Below are positions 6,897 through 17,534 of a stretch of DNA of 64,000 nucleotides, piece after piece. The stretch covers positions 1,674,001 to 1,738,000 of the forward strand of contig NZ_CP065037.1 in assembly GCF_019924635.1 (NCBI RefSeq), read 5' to 3'. Both the position numbers and the translations under genes were made by a program. The notes under the pieces were generated by a model, which was not told where the DNA came from, did no database searches, and was given only the letters and a program-made list of their open reading frames with translations. Origin of the DNA: Leifsonia sp. ZF2019. Lineage in GTDB: Bacteria > Actinomycetota > Actinomycetes > Actinomycetales > Microbacteriaceae. Positions within the stretch are counted from its first letter, which is position 1; every line of letters starts with the position of its first letter.

Positions 6897-8701
6897 CGCT
6901 CGACCGCTGGCTCGGCCGTCTCCCGATCGACTCGCCGTCGGTCCTCATGAAGCAGGTCCCCACCCTGGTGGGATTCCTGCTGGCCCTCACCGTCGCGCTG
7001 ATCCCGAATTTCGTGCCGGTCGACAACCTGGAGTTCGTCTGGGCGTCGATCGGCCTGATCGTCGTTGCCACCGTCCTCGCCGCCGTCGTGCCGTGGCCCC
7101 GGTTCCACGGGGCCTGGATCGTGGTCGTCCCCGTCCTCTCACTGTTCGCGATCGGCCTGCTGCGTCTGGGCACCGGCGGCGCGGCCTCGCCGATCGTCGT
7201 CATCCTGTTGCTCCCGTTCGTGTCGATCGCCACGGAGGAGGGGCGGAGGAACATCCTGATCGCGACGCTGGGCATGTTCGCCGTGCTGTTGGCGCCGATC
7301 TTCGCGACCAGTGTCCCCAGCACACCGGTCGACCTCGTACGCGCACTCTTCTCGCCGGTCGTGTATCTGATCCTCGCAACGGTCGTCAACGAGATCGCGC
7401 ACCGGTTGCGGGCGCAGCTCATCGTCACGCGGGCGGCGGCCGAGCAACGCGCCGAGCTGCTCGCCCACGCCGTCACGGCCCAGGACGAACTCGTGCTCAA
7501 CGAGGCGAGGCTCAAGACGGCGAACCGCCTCATCCAGAGCATCTGGAACGCAGTCACCGAGCAGTCCGTCATCGGCACCGATCTCGACGGCCTCATCGAC
7601 GTCTGGAACCCGGGCGCGGAGAAGATGCTCGGACTGACCGAGAAGCAGGTCGTCGAGGGTCGCCGGCACATCGTCGAGTTCCATCTCGAATCCGAGCTCG
7701 AGGATCGGCTGCGCGACATGGATGCGCGCTTCACGACGGTCGCCAGCGCGGACGACTTCTCGGCCCTGGTCGATACAGTGCGCGCCGGGTACGCCGATGT
7801 CCGCGACTGGACCTACGTGCGGGCCGACGGCAAGCTCGTGCCGGTGCAGGTGGCCGCCACTCCGCGGCTCGACGAGAACGGGCACCGGGTCGGCTTCATC
7901 TTCGTCGCGACCGATATGACCCAGGCTCGCGAGTTCGCGCGCCTCAAGGACGAGTTCGTCGGGCTCATCTCGCACGAGCTCCGCACCCCGCTCAGCTCGA
8001 TCCTCGGCTACCTCGAGCTCATGCGCGACGACGACGAGTCGCCCCTGTCGGACGAGCAGCTGCAGTATCTGGGCGTCGCCGAGCGCAACGCCCACCGGCT
8101 CCTGCGTCTGGTGGGGGACCTGCTCTTCACCGCGCAGGTCGAATCGGGCCGCTTCCCCCTGGACATCACGGACGTCGAGCTCAGTTCCGTCGTCGCCGCC
8201 TCCGTCGAGTCCGCGCGGCCGGTGGCCGGGGCCGCTGGGGTCGCGCTGGTCGGTGAGGTGCCCGAGCAGCAGGTGGTCGTCCGGGGCGACGCGGTACGCC
8301 TGGGACAGGCCGTCGACAACCTCATCTCCAACGCGGTGAAGTTCACTCCGTCGGGCGGCACGGTCACCGTGTCGCTGCGATCCGGTCGGGACGAGGCCGT
8401 CATCGCGGTGACCGACACCGGCATCGGCATCCCCGCGGTCGAGCTGAGCCAGCTCTCGCAGCGGTTCTTCCGCGCGTCCACCGCGACGCGCAACGCGGTC
8501 CCGGGCGTCGGGCTCGGCCTCACGATCACGAAGGCGATCGTCACCGCCCACGGCGGACGGCTCGACATCGCGAGCGAGGAGGGCATCGGCACCTCGATCA
8601 GTCTGGCCCTGCCGGTGGAGACCCCGCAGCCGGTCGTGGAGGCGCTCCCCGGCGCCGACGCGCGGCCCGCCGCCGGGTCGGTGCAGGGCACGGCATCATG
8701 A
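6893..8701 (+). CDS. Membrane sensor histidine kinase with PAS domain
   Basis: 602 residues. About six hydrophobic segments occupy residues 20-175, with a short coiled linker after them, a PAS domain (about 210-345, VIGTDLDGLIDVWNPGAEKMLGLTE), a HisKA box with phospho-acceptor H361 (SHELRTPLSS), and an HATPase domain with N box (NLISNAVKFTPSGG), G1 (DTGIGI) and G2 (GVGLGLTI). No receiver or HPt domain is attached. It probably phosphorylates the adjacent single-domain receiver and perhaps the receiver-PIG-L protein. The membrane part is not a recognised sensor family to me. Overlaps both neighbours by 4 bp. Confidence 0.9.
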   Translation: MTLDRWLGRLPIDSPSVLMKQVPTLVGFLLALTVALIPNFVPVDNLEFVWASIGLIVVATVLAAVVPWPRFHGAWIVVVPVLSLFAIGLLRLGTGGAASPIVVILLLPFVSIATEEGRRNILIATLGMFAVLLAPIFATSVPSTPVDLVRALFSPVVYLILATVVNEIAHRLRAQLIVTRAAAEQRAELLAHAVTAQDELVLNEARLKTANRLIQSIWNAVTEQSVIGTDLDGLIDVWNPGAEKMLGLTEKQVVEGRRHIVEFHLESELEDRLRDMDARFTTVASADDFSALVDTVRAGYADVRDWTYVRADGKLVPVQVAATPRLDENGHRVGFIFVATDMTQAREFARLKDEFVGLISHELRTPLSSILGYLELMRDDDESPLSDEQLQYLGVAERNAHRLLRLVGDLLFTAQVESGRFPLDITDVELSSVVAASVESARPVAGAAGVALVGEVPEQQVVVRGDAVRLGQAVDNLISNAVKFTPSGGTVTVSLRSGRDEAVIAVTDTGIGIPAVELSQLSQRFFRASTATRNAVPGVGLGLTITKAIVTAHGGRLDIASEEGIGTSISLALPVETPQPVVEALPGADARPAAGSVQGTAS

Positions 8702-9498
8702 CCGCCGTCGCGGTCGCCCAGTTCACCCCGCGGGACGACAAGACGCACAACCGCGACACGGTCGCGGGGTTGGTGGCTGTCGCAGCCGAGCGCGGTGCCC
8801 GGCTCGTCGTCTTTCCCGAGTACTCCTCGTACTTCACCGACCCGCTGGGTCCGTCGTTCGCGCGCAACGCGGAGGCGCTCGACGGCGCGTTCGTCGGCGC
8901 GCTCGCCCGTGCGGCGCGGGATCACGGCGTCCACATCGTCGCCGGTCTGGTCGAGAGCACCGGGGAGCGGCGTCGCTTCGCCAACGCCCTCGTCGCCGTG
9001 GCGCCGAGCGGCGACGTCGTCGCGGTCTACCGCAAGCAGCACCTGTACGACGCGTTCGGCTCCCGCGAGTCCGACTGGGTCGTCGCCGGTGAGACGGTCG
9101 AGCCGCAGATCTTCGAGGTCGACGGGCTCCGGGTGGGGATGCAGACCTGCTACGACCTGCGATTCCCGGAGGTGACGCGCACCCTCGCCGACGCCGGCGC
9201 CGAGCTGGTGGCGATCCCCGCGGAGTGGGTGCGCGGGCCGCTAAAGGAACATCACTGGTCCACGCTCCTGCAGGCGCGCGCGATCGAGAACACGCTCTAT
9301 GTGGCGGCCGCCGACCACACCCCGCCGATCGCGGTCGGGGGCAGCGCGATCGTCGATCCGATGGGTGCCGTGGTCGCGGGCGTCGCCGAGGTGGCCGGGG
9401 TCGCGATCGCCGACGTCTCCCGGGACCGGGTGCGGCAGGTCCGCGAGGTCAATCCCGCTCTCGCCCTGCGGCGCTACCGGGTGGTTCCACGCGATTGA
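8698..9498 (+). CDS. Carbon-nitrogen hydrolase (nitrilase superfamily amidase)
   Basis: 266 residues with the complete Glu-Lys-Cys triad: E41 (VFPEYSSYF), K113 (YRKQHLYD) and C151 (QTCYDLRFPE). CYDLRFPE is typical of the Nit/omega-amidase branch acting on deaminated glutathione or keto-acid amides. It is the last gene of the overlapping chain (ATG inside the kinase stop). In this operon it could hydrolyse an amide made by the ATP-grasp ligase, or act as a detoxifier of a side product; neither can be decided here. The stop at 9498 is followed by a convergent aminotransferase gene. Confidence 0.88.
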   Translation: MTAVAVAQFTPRDDKTHNRDTVAGLVAVAAERGARLVVFPEYSSYFTDPLGPSFARNAEALDGAFVGALARAARDHGVHIVAGLVESTGERRRFANALVAVAPSGDVVAVYRKQHLYDAFGSRESDWVVAGETVEPQIFEVDGLRVGMQTCYDLRFPEVTRTLADAGAELVAIPAEWVRGPLKEHHWSTLLQARAIENTLYVAAADHTPPIAVGGSAIVDPMGAVVAGVAEVAGVAIADVSRDRVRQVREVNPALALRRYRVVPRD

Positions 9499-9546
9499 GC
9501 GATCCTGACCGAGCAGGCCGCCGGCCAGGCCGCGGGCGCCGCTTCC

Positions 9547-10743
9547 TCAGGCCCGCAGCGCCGAGAGCCGCGCGGCGGCCTCGGTGAGCACGGCCTCCCG
9601 CTTGCAGAACGCGAAGCGGCCCAGGGAGGCGGTGCGCGCCGCGTACTCGGGGCGGCAGAACGCGGCGAGCGGGACGCCCACCACCCCGGCGAGTTCCGGG
9701 AGCGCCCGGCAGAAGCCGACCGCGTCGGAGTGGCCGAGCGGAGCCGCGTCCGCGACGACGAAGTATGTGCCATCGGTCGGCAGAACGCCGAACCCTGCCT
9801 CCCGGAGACCGGCGGACAGGATGTCCCGCTTGCGTGCGAGCTCCGCGGCGATACCGGAGAAGAACGAGTCGGGCAGTGCGAGGCCCGTGGCGATGGCCGG
9901 CTGGAACGGCGCCCCGTTCACGTAGGTCAGGAACTGCTTCACCGCCAGCACCGCGGTCACCAGCTCCGGGGGAGCGGTGAGCCAGCCCACCTTCCATCCG
10001 GTGGTGTTGAAGGTCTTCCCGCCCGAGGAGATCGTCACGGTGCGCCCCTGTGCACCCGGCAGCGTCGCGACGGGAATGTGCTCGGGCCCGAAGGTGAGGT
10101 GCTCGTAGACCTCGTCGGTCACGATCACGGCGTCGTGGCGCTCGGCGAGCTCGACGATGGTGGTGAGCAGTTCGCGGTCGAAGACGGTCCCGGTCGGATT
10201 GTGGGGCGTGTTCACGAGGATGACGCGCGTCCTGTCTGTCACTGCCGCTCGCAACCGGTCGGGATCGGGGAGGAACGTGGGAGGTTCGAGCGGCACCGTG
10301 ACGTGGCGGCCTCCGGCCAGGGCGATCATGGCGCCGTACTCGTCGTAGAAGGGCTCGAAGGTCACGACCTCGTCGCCAGGCTCCAGCAGGGCGAGCAACG
10401 TGGCGGCGATGGCTTCGGTGGCGCCCGCGGTGATCAGCACCTCCCTGTCGGGATCCGGCTCGAGGCCGTAGAACCGGTGCTGGTGCTCCGCGACGGCCTG
10501 CCGGAGTGCGGGGATGCCCGGGCCGGGCGGATACTGGTTGGCGCCCGAGCGGATCGCGGCGACCGCGGCCTCGAGCACCTCAGCGGGACCGTCCTCGTCG
10601 GGGAACCCCTGCCCCAGATTGATCGCGCCCGTGCGGGAGGCCAGGGCGCTCATCTCGGCGAAGATCGTCGGACGGACCGAACCGTCGGAGCCGAGCAGAC
10701 CCGCCCCGCCCGCCGCTCGACGCCAGGCTCCCGAGACCGACAT
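9547..10743 (-). CDS. Class I/II PLP aminotransferase (DapC/KAT-like)
   Basis: 398 residues. PLP-fold motifs: INLGQGFPDEDGP near residue 40, NTPHNPTG, TDEVYEHL and the Schiff-base lysine in SSGGKTFNTTGWKVGW. The N-terminal pattern and FFSGIAAEL are shared by kynurenine-oxoglutarate transaminases and actinobacterial N-succinyl-diaminopimelate aminotransferases, so substrate is unresolved. ATG at 10743 is preferred over the in-frame GTG at 10749 because AAAGGGG then lies 5 nt upstream. It is divergent from the HtrA gene and convergent with the nitrilase gene, so it is not part of that operon. Confidence 0.85.
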   Translation of the reverse strand: MSVSGAWRRAAGGAGLLGSDGSVRPTIFAEMSALASRTGAINLGQGFPDEDGPAEVLEAAVAAIRSGANQYPPGPGIPALRQAVAEHQHRFYGLEPDPDREVLITAGATEAIAATLLALLEPGDEVVTFEPFYDEYGAMIALAGGRHVTVPLEPPTFLPDPDRLRAAVTDRTRVILVNTPHNPTGTVFDRELLTTIVELAERHDAVIVTDEVYEHLTFGPEHIPVATLPGAQGRTVTISSGGKTFNTTGWKVGWLTAPPELVTAVLAVKQFLTYVNGAPFQPAIATGLALPDSFFSGIAAELARKRDILSAGLREAGFGVLPTDGTYFVVADAAPLGHSDAVGFCRALPELAGVVGVPLAAFCRPEYAARTASLGRFAFCKREAVLTEAAARLSALRA

Positions 10744-10909
10744 GTCCACCCCTTTCTCCGCTGCTCTCCAACCTAACCGCCCGGGCGGCGCGCGACCCGT
10801 CGACTACGTTAGGGAGAGTCATCGACAGGCGGAAGGCAGCCCACAGGGGGCGCAAATAGAACACCCAGGTTCGCGTCCCAAGCTGTCTGTGCTTGGAAGG
10901 AGCAACACC

Positions 10910-12709
<1,800 letters not shown>

Positions 12710-12728
12710 CCCCGCCCCGCGACCGGAT

Positions 12729-12757
12729 AGGCGCCCCGTGCCCGGCACGGGGCGCCT
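12729..12757 (+). terminator. Terminator hairpin after the HtrA gene
   Basis: Perfect 12-bp arms AGGCGCCCCGTG / CACGGGGCGCCT with loop CCCGG, 19 bp after the stop, followed by TCCTCGT. The T tract is weak, as is common in high-GC actinobacteria. Confidence 0.75.
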
Positions 12758-12820
12758 TCCTCGTGCATCGAAGCCGCTCAGCAACCGGCTGGTAGGCTCG
12801 GGCGGACCCTGGAATCACGA

Positions 12821-13873
12821 ATGGAACGCATGCCGGACGACACCCCGAACACCGTGCCCGGTGTCTCGTACGTGATGCCCGTGCTCAACGAGGCGACACA
12901 CGTCCGCGCCGCCGTCGACAGCCTGCTGGCGCAGGACTACGCGGGCCCGATCGAGGTGACCATCGCCCTCGGTCCGAGCATCGACGGAACCACCGAGCTC
13001 GTGGAGGAGCTCGCGGCCGTCGACCAGCGCATCCGAGTCGTCGACAACGTCGTCGGGTCCACGCCGGCCGGGCTCAACCTGGCCATCCGCGAGTCGCACT
13101 TCCCGATCATCGTCCGCGTCGACGCGCACAGCGTGCTTCCCGTCGACTACACCCGCATCGCCGTGGAGACGATGCTCGAGACCGGTGCCGACAACGTCGG
13201 CGGTCTGATGGACGCGCAGGGCACCACCGATTTCGAGCGGGCGGTGGCGCGCGCATACGGCAGCCGGGTCGGTCTGGGCGGCACCAAGCTCCACGTGGGC
13301 GGCTCCGCGGGCGCCGCCGAGACGGTCTACCTGGGCGTGTTCCGACGCGACAAGCTGCTGGAAGTCGGGCTCTTCGACGAGGAGATCAAGCGCGGCCAGG
13401 ACTGGGAGCTGAATCGGCGCATCCGGCACTCGGGCGGTACGGTCTGGTTCACCCCGCGGCTGACGGTCACGTACCGCCCGCGACCCAATCTCTATCGGCT
13501 GGGCCGCCAATTCTTCTCGACGGGTATCTGGCGCGGCGAGCTGGCTCGCCGGTATCCGGCCTCCAATGGCCTGCGCTATTTCGCTCCGCCCGTGATGGTT
13601 CTGGGCGTCGCCATCGGCACGCTCCTCGGCCTGGTCGGCATCGTGCAGAATGCGGTGGGGGCCGCGCCGTGGCTTCTGTGGGGCTTCGCCGCGCCCGCCT
13701 TCTACCTGCTGATCGTCGTGGTCTCCGCCGTGCTCTGGGGGCGTCGCGACGGTTTTCGCCCCTTCCTCTGGTTTCTCGTAGTCTTGCCGTGCATTCATTT
13801 CTGCTGGGGGACCGGTTTCGTGCTCGGGTACCTGTCTCTCACGCGCAACATCACGGCCCATACGGGAAGGTAG
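12821..13873 (+). CDS. Family 2 glycosyltransferase with C-terminal membrane segments
   Basis: 350 residues. GT2 fold with YVMPVLNEATHV at the N-terminus, the acidic motif RVDAHS near residue 105 in place of the usual DxD, and a QDWELNRRI acceptor-site motif near residue 195. Four hydrophobic segments (about 245-345) anchor it to the membrane. It resembles succinoglycan/EPS-type transferases that add sugars to lipid-linked intermediates. A TAGGCT box at 12793-12798 could be its promoter. The next gene starts 2 bp after the stop, so GT2, CDP-alcohol transferase and the second GT2 form an operon. Confidence 0.85.
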   Translation: MERMPDDTPNTVPGVSYVMPVLNEATHVRAAVDSLLAQDYAGPIEVTIALGPSIDGTTELVEELAAVDQRIRVVDNVVGSTPAGLNLAIRESHFPIIVRVDAHSVLPVDYTRIAVETMLETGADNVGGLMDAQGTTDFERAVARAYGSRVGLGGTKLHVGGSAGAAETVYLGVFRRDKLLEVGLFDEEIKRGQDWELNRRIRHSGGTVWFTPRLTVTYRPRPNLYRLGRQFFSTGIWRGELARRYPASNGLRYFAPPVMVLGVAIGTLLGLVGIVQNAVGAAPWLLWGFAAPAFYLLIVVVSAVLWGRRDGFRPFLWFLVVLPCIHFCWGTGFVLGYLSLTRNITAHTGR

Positions 13874-13875
13874 GC

Positions 13876-14694
13876 ATGTCAGCACAGGGTAGCGGGGCGC
13901 GGACGACCCGCCCGGCCTCGATCGCCGAGCTCAAGGCGGTCGCACAGCCGCCCGAGGTCCGCGGCCGTCGCAACGCCGAGCACTGGACGGCGTCGCTGTA
14001 CCTGCGCATGCTCTCGCCGTACCTCACGTGGATCCTGCTCAAGACCTCCATCTCCGCCAACGGCGTCACCGGACTGATGATCCTGACCGGCTGGGCCACC
14101 GCGGCCAGCCTGCTCGTCCCGGGCATCGGGGGAGCGGCGCTTGCGCTCGTCCTGGGCCAGCTGCAGATGCTGGTCGACTGCTGCGACGGTGAAGTCGCGC
14201 GCTGGCGCAAGACGTCGTCGCCCGCCGGGATATTCCTCGACAACGTGGGCCACTACACCACGGAGACGCTCATCGCGATCGTCCTCGGCGTGCGCGCCGC
14301 GGGCTTCCCGTTCGAGGCGCCCCAGGACTTCCTCTGGACGAACCTCGGTACGCTCCTCGCGCTGCTGATCGTGCTGAACAAAGCTCTGAACGACATGGTC
14401 CGGGTCGCCCGCGCCAACGCAGGCCTCCCCAAGCTCGCGGACACGAAGGCTGCGTACGCGCCGACCAACGGTGTGATCGCCTCGCTCCGCCGGGCGGCGC
14501 GCTACCTGCCGTTCCACCGCCTGTACCACTCGGTCGAGCTGACGATCCTGATCTTCGTGTTCGCGATCGTCGGGCTCTTCATCGGTCCGGTCCTCGCGGA
14601 TCGGATTCTTCTCTCGGCTCTCGTCCCGCTCGCCCTCCTCGCCGTGATCGGGCACTTCGTCGCGATCATGGCCTCCCGGCGCGTCCGTGGCTGA
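13876..14694 (+). CDS. CDP-alcohol phosphatidyltransferase family membrane protein
   Basis: 272 residues with about six TM segments. The CDP-alcohol phosphotransferase motif is seen as D101-x2-D104-G105-x2-A108-R109-x8-G118-x3-D122-x3-H126. The last position is normally Asp, proposed as catalytic base in this family; here it is His. Family enzymes transfer a phospho-alcohol from CDP-alcohol to a hydroxyl acceptor at the membrane. Its place between two GT2 genes, plus a nucleotidyltransferase gene at 19.2-19.9 kb, suggests a phospho-polyol step in a cell-wall glycopolymer or glycolipid rather than ordinary phospholipid synthesis. Substrate unknown. Confidence 0.82.
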   Translation: MSAQGSGARTTRPASIAELKAVAQPPEVRGRRNAEHWTASLYLRMLSPYLTWILLKTSISANGVTGLMILTGWATAASLLVPGIGGAALALVLGQLQMLVDCCDGEVARWRKTSSPAGIFLDNVGHYTTETLIAIVLGVRAAGFPFEAPQDFLWTNLGTLLALLIVLNKALNDMVRVARANAGLPKLADTKAAYAPTNGVIASLRRAARYLPFHRLYHSVELTILIFVFAIVGLFIGPVLADRILLSALVPLALLAVIGHFVAIMASRRVRG

Positions 14695-15571
14695 GCAGCC
14701 CGCCGTCGGCGTCGTGGTGCTCACGCAGGGCACCCGCTCCGTCGAGCTGCGGCACGGTCTCGAGTCCGTGCTGGCGCAGCGGGGTGTTCGCATCGACATC
14801 GTCGTCGTCGGCAACGGCTGGGACCCGGCGACCGCCGAACCGCCCCTCCCGGACGGCGTCGCGGCGCTCGCGCTGCCCGAGAACCTCGGTATCCCGGCCG
14901 GCCGCAACCGCGGTGTTCCGCTCGTGAACGGCGAGTGGCTCTTCTTCCTCGACGACGATGCGAGCATCCCGTCTCCGACCTTCCTCGCCGACGCCATCGG
15001 CCTCCTCGTCGAGGATCCGTCGATCGGGATGCTGCAACCCCGGCTCGCCGACCCGGACGGCGGGGAATCGCCGCGGCGCTGGATCCCGCGGATCCGCAAG
15101 GGCGATCCGACGGCGTCGAGCACCGTGTTCTCGGTGCTGGAGGCGGCGATCGTGCTTCCTCGCACCGTGTTCGAGCGTGCCGGCGGGTGGGCCGATCCGT
15201 TCTTCTACGCCCACGAGGGCATCGATCTCGCGTGGAAGGTGTGGGATCAGGACAAGCGGGTCTGGTACGCGGGCGATCTCCTTGCCGAGCACCCGGCTGT
15301 GTCTCCCACCCGCCACGCCTATTACTACCGCCTCAACGCCCGCAATCGCGTCTGGTTGGCCCGGCGCAATCTCCCCGCCGTCCTCGTCCCGGTCTATGTC
15401 GGCTCGTGGACCGGCATCCAGCTCCTGCGCTGGTTCCGCAAGCCCGCGGTGCTGCGTGCCTGGTTCGGCGGCTGGGTCGAGGGGTGGCGCACGGATCCCG
15501 GTGAACGGCGGCCGATCCGGTGGCGCACCGTCTGGCGCATGGCACGTGCCGGGCGCCCGCCGATCGTCTGA
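14687..15571 (+). CDS. Family 2 glycosyltransferase (rhamnosyl/galactofuranosyl type)
   Basis: 294 residues. GT2 signatures: VVVLTQG at the N-terminus, ENLGIPAGRNRG near 65-80, FFLDDDA (DxD, about residue 87), and FFYAHEGIDLAWKVW (the ED-like acceptor motif). The downstream YYYRLNARNRVWLARRNLP motif is typical of actinobacterial surface-polysaccharide GT2 enzymes. It starts with GTG at 14687, overlapping the preceding stop by 8 bp. Likely cytoplasmic or membrane-associated through a C-terminal amphipathic region. Sugar and acceptor are not predictable. Confidence 0.85.
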   Translation: MAEQPAVGVVVLTQGTRSVELRHGLESVLAQRGVRIDIVVVGNGWDPATAEPPLPDGVAALALPENLGIPAGRNRGVPLVNGEWLFFLDDDASIPSPTFLADAIGLLVEDPSIGMLQPRLADPDGGESPRRWIPRIRKGDPTASSTVFSVLEAAIVLPRTVFERAGGWADPFFYAHEGIDLAWKVWDQDKRVWYAGDLLAEHPAVSPTRHAYYYRLNARNRVWLARRNLPAVLVPVYVGSWTGIQLLRWFRKPAVLRAWFGGWVEGWRTDPGERRPIRWRTVWRMARAGRPPIV

Positions 15572-15600
15572 GCGGCCGCCTGTCTGATGGCCGGGGCCTC

Positions 15601-16515
15601 TCAGGCCGTCGGCCCGTCCGCTCCGTCCGCCGCATCGAGCTCGTGCGGTTCGGGAACCGGTGCCACAGACGATCGGGTGCCCGCGCGTCGAGGGAGTGCT
15701 CCGCGGATCACCGTGCCGACCCGGAGTACGCGGTCCCCCGTCGCGCGGCCGAGACGGATCACGGCGCCCGGCCCGTCGCCGGGCTGGAGGGTCGCGGGCA
15801 CCGCGAGAGGCGCGGCGCCGAAGGCCAATCGCGAGTTGTGCACCACTCGGCGGCCGAGGATGTTGTTGCCGGCTCCTCCGACGACGGCCCCGACCCCGAA
15901 CGGGATCGCGCGCGCCACGATCCCCGCACCACCGCGGACCGCGAACTGCCGAAGGAATACGCTCTTCAACCGGTCGACCAGCGGTCCGACCACCATCGAC
16001 GGCAGTGTGGACGTGACGAGTTCACCCCAGTAGGCCGTGCGGGTCACGCTTCCCCCGCCCACCTGCCCGGCCAGTTGCCGCACGAGATCGGAGCCCTCCT
16101 TGCCCAGCATCATCGTGAGGACGAGCGCTCGCGCGCGGTTCGGGTCGTCGACCGCGATTCCGTGCAGTTCGCTGAGCGACTGCGCATAGAGCGCGGTCGC
16201 CTCCAGGAAGGCGGCGGTCTCGAGCCCCGACAGCGCCAGTGTGATCCCCGTGCCGATGGCCGGGATCACCGCCGTCGCGCCGACCGCAGCGCCTCCGGTG
16301 GTGACCGCCGCGAGGTACCGCCGTTCGAGCATGGCCGCCAGTTCGGGCCCGGTCGCCTCGGGATGCCGTCGTCGCAGCGCGCGGAGGTGGGCGATGACCG
16401 CCGGGCGCTGGACGCCCAGGAACCGATCGAGGGTGGCGTCGACGAGTCGGGGCGTGTCGCCGCCACGCGGCGGTCCGCCGGTCGCGGAGACGTAGGGGAG
16501 CTGCTTCTTGGCCAT
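15601..16515 (-). CDS. Hypothetical protein, EcsC-like
   Basis: 304 residues. Central Gly/Ala-rich hydrophobic stretch (residues about 75-100, GGAAVGATAVIPAIGTGITLAL) followed by LETAAFLEATALYAQSLSELHGI, which resembles the EcsC family found with membrane-stress and ABC systems. Two further hydrophobic regions lie near 165 and 200. Start at ATG 16515 is preceded by TACACT with 8 nt between, compatible with a leaderless or near-leaderless mRNA; the longer frame upstream lacks a ribosome binding site. Convergent with the GT2 gene. Function not established and the family call is moderate. Confidence 0.6.
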   Translation of the reverse strand: MAKKQLPYVSATGGPPRGGDTPRLVDATLDRFLGVQRPAVIAHLRALRRRHPEATGPELAAMLERRYLAAVTTGGAAVGATAVIPAIGTGITLALSGLETAAFLEATALYAQSLSELHGIAVDDPNRARALVLTMMLGKEGSDLVRQLAGQVGGGSVTRTAYWGELVTSTLPSMVVGPLVDRLKSVFLRQFAVRGGAGIVARAIPFGVGAVVGGAGNNILGRRVVHNSRLAFGAAPLAVPATLQPGDGPGAVIRLGRATGDRVLRVGTVIRGALPRRAGTRSSVAPVPEPHELDAADGADGPTA

Positions 16516-16716
16516 TGCTACAGAGTGTAGGCGCACTGCCCGAGCGGGCATTCAGCTGACGGCTCTGGTCGTCTCGCGCACCCGCGCGCCCATGGCCCAC
16601 AGCGGTTGCACCCGAGGCGGTGAAGCTGGATGCATGCGTTCGATGCATTTGATGCTCTAACCTCCTGAGGCTCTAGCGCTCTGGCCCTGTCGACGGCTGA
16701 TCACTAGGAATGAGAC

Positions 16717-17022
16717 ATGCTAGAACCACTCTCTCCCGCCGCGGAGATCTTCGGGAGCCGTGTTCGGATGGCCCGCATCGAGCTCGGGCTGAGTCAGGAG
16801 GCCGTCGCCGACCTCGCCCAGATGCACGTGACGAACTACGGCAAGATCGAGCGCGGTACGGCCAACCCGAGCCTCTTGACCGTGCTGCGGATCGCCAGCG
16901 TGCTCGGACGCGATATCGGGTACTTCACGGAGGCGATCACCGCAGAGCATCTTCCGGCCGAACTGACCGTACTCACGGCTGCTGACTACATCCGCGCCCG
17001 CGACACGAGCCGGGTCTCCTAG
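16717..17022 (+). CDS. XRE-family helix-turn-helix regulator
   Basis: 101 residues. A Cro/CI-type HTH covers residues about 11-65: VRMARIELGLSQEAVADLAQM, then NYGKIERGTANPSLLTVLRIASVLG. The remaining 35 residues carry no clear ligand-binding domain. The AGGAATGAG sequence 3-8 nt upstream supports the ATG at 16717. The 200-bp leader upstream contains short GATGC repeats but no operator I can define. Targets unknown; flanking genes concern surface polysaccharides. Confidence 0.85.
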   Translation: MLEPLSPAAEIFGSRVRMARIELGLSQEAVADLAQMHVTNYGKIERGTANPSLLTVLRIASVLGRDIGYFTEAITAEHLPAELTVLTAADYIRARDTSRVS

Positions 17023-17040
17023 CCTCGCCCGCGATCCTCC

Positions 17041-17069
17041 GGCCGGCGAGGGCTCGACCCTCGCCGGCC
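17041..17069 (+). terminator. Terminator hairpin between convergent genes
   Basis: Perfect 12-bp arms GGCCGGCGAGGG / CCCTCGCCGGCC around CTCGA, located between the XRE gene and a convergent small gene. No T tract; it could serve both strands. Confidence 0.7.
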
Positions 17070-17076
17070 CGCCGGC

Positions 17077-17394
17077 TCAGAACGACACCTGCCAGAGGTA
17101 CTCGCGGCCGTCCGGTGGGAACCAGCGAACGACGAGGATGGTGTCACGCGCCAGGTCGGAGCCGGAAAGGCTCGCTCTGACCCATTCGCCCGGGCTCACG
17201 GAGGTGGGTGCGCTCATGCGCAGTTCGGAGTGGCCCGCCACGCTGACGCTGACGCCCGTGAGCACGTCGCCGCCGGTGTTCACGAGCCGATAGTGCGGAG
17301 CGGTGCTGCGGTCGACGCTCCACGGGACGCGATACGCGAAGCGGCGGAGCGGCAAGGCGGGACGGGGGCTGCGGAGGTTTCGTCGGTCTCTCAT
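17077..17394 (-). CDS. Hypothetical protein, 105 residues
   Basis: Short protein with an Arg/Pro-rich N-terminus and a beta-rich body (HYRLVNTGGDVLTGVSVSV, TILVVRWFPPDG). No signal peptide or TM segment is obvious, and I do not recognise a family. The start is uncertain: ATG at 17394 is given, and an in-frame GTG at 17412 (111 residues) is equally possible because neither has a strong ribosome binding site. Coding is supported by third-position GC and absence of a longer overlapping frame. Confidence 0.5.
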   Translation of the reverse strand: MRDRRNLRSPRPALPLRRFAYRVPWSVDRSTAPHYRLVNTGGDVLTGVSVSVAGHSELRMSAPTSVSPGEWVRASLSGSDLARDTILVVRWFPPDGREYLWQVSF

Positions 17395-17534
17395 GCCGAC
17401 GACGTTAGCCACCCCGTCCGACGCTCCCGCCCCCGAATCGGGCAGTTAAGCCACATGTGGGGAAAACTCGATCGGATTCTTTTTGTGGAGAGATCCGTGC
17501 TGCTCTCGAAAAGTGCCCTGATCGGGGATTCTCG

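Noticed and set aside
10800..10909. Riboswitch in the 110-nt HtrA leader
   Set aside because: No conserved aptamer pattern recognised; only a ribosome binding site and a TACGTT box.
17449..17462. CCACATGTGG palindrome upstream of the 105-residue gene
   Set aside because: A single 10-bp palindrome without a partner copy or clear promoter relation; expected by chance in 64 kb.
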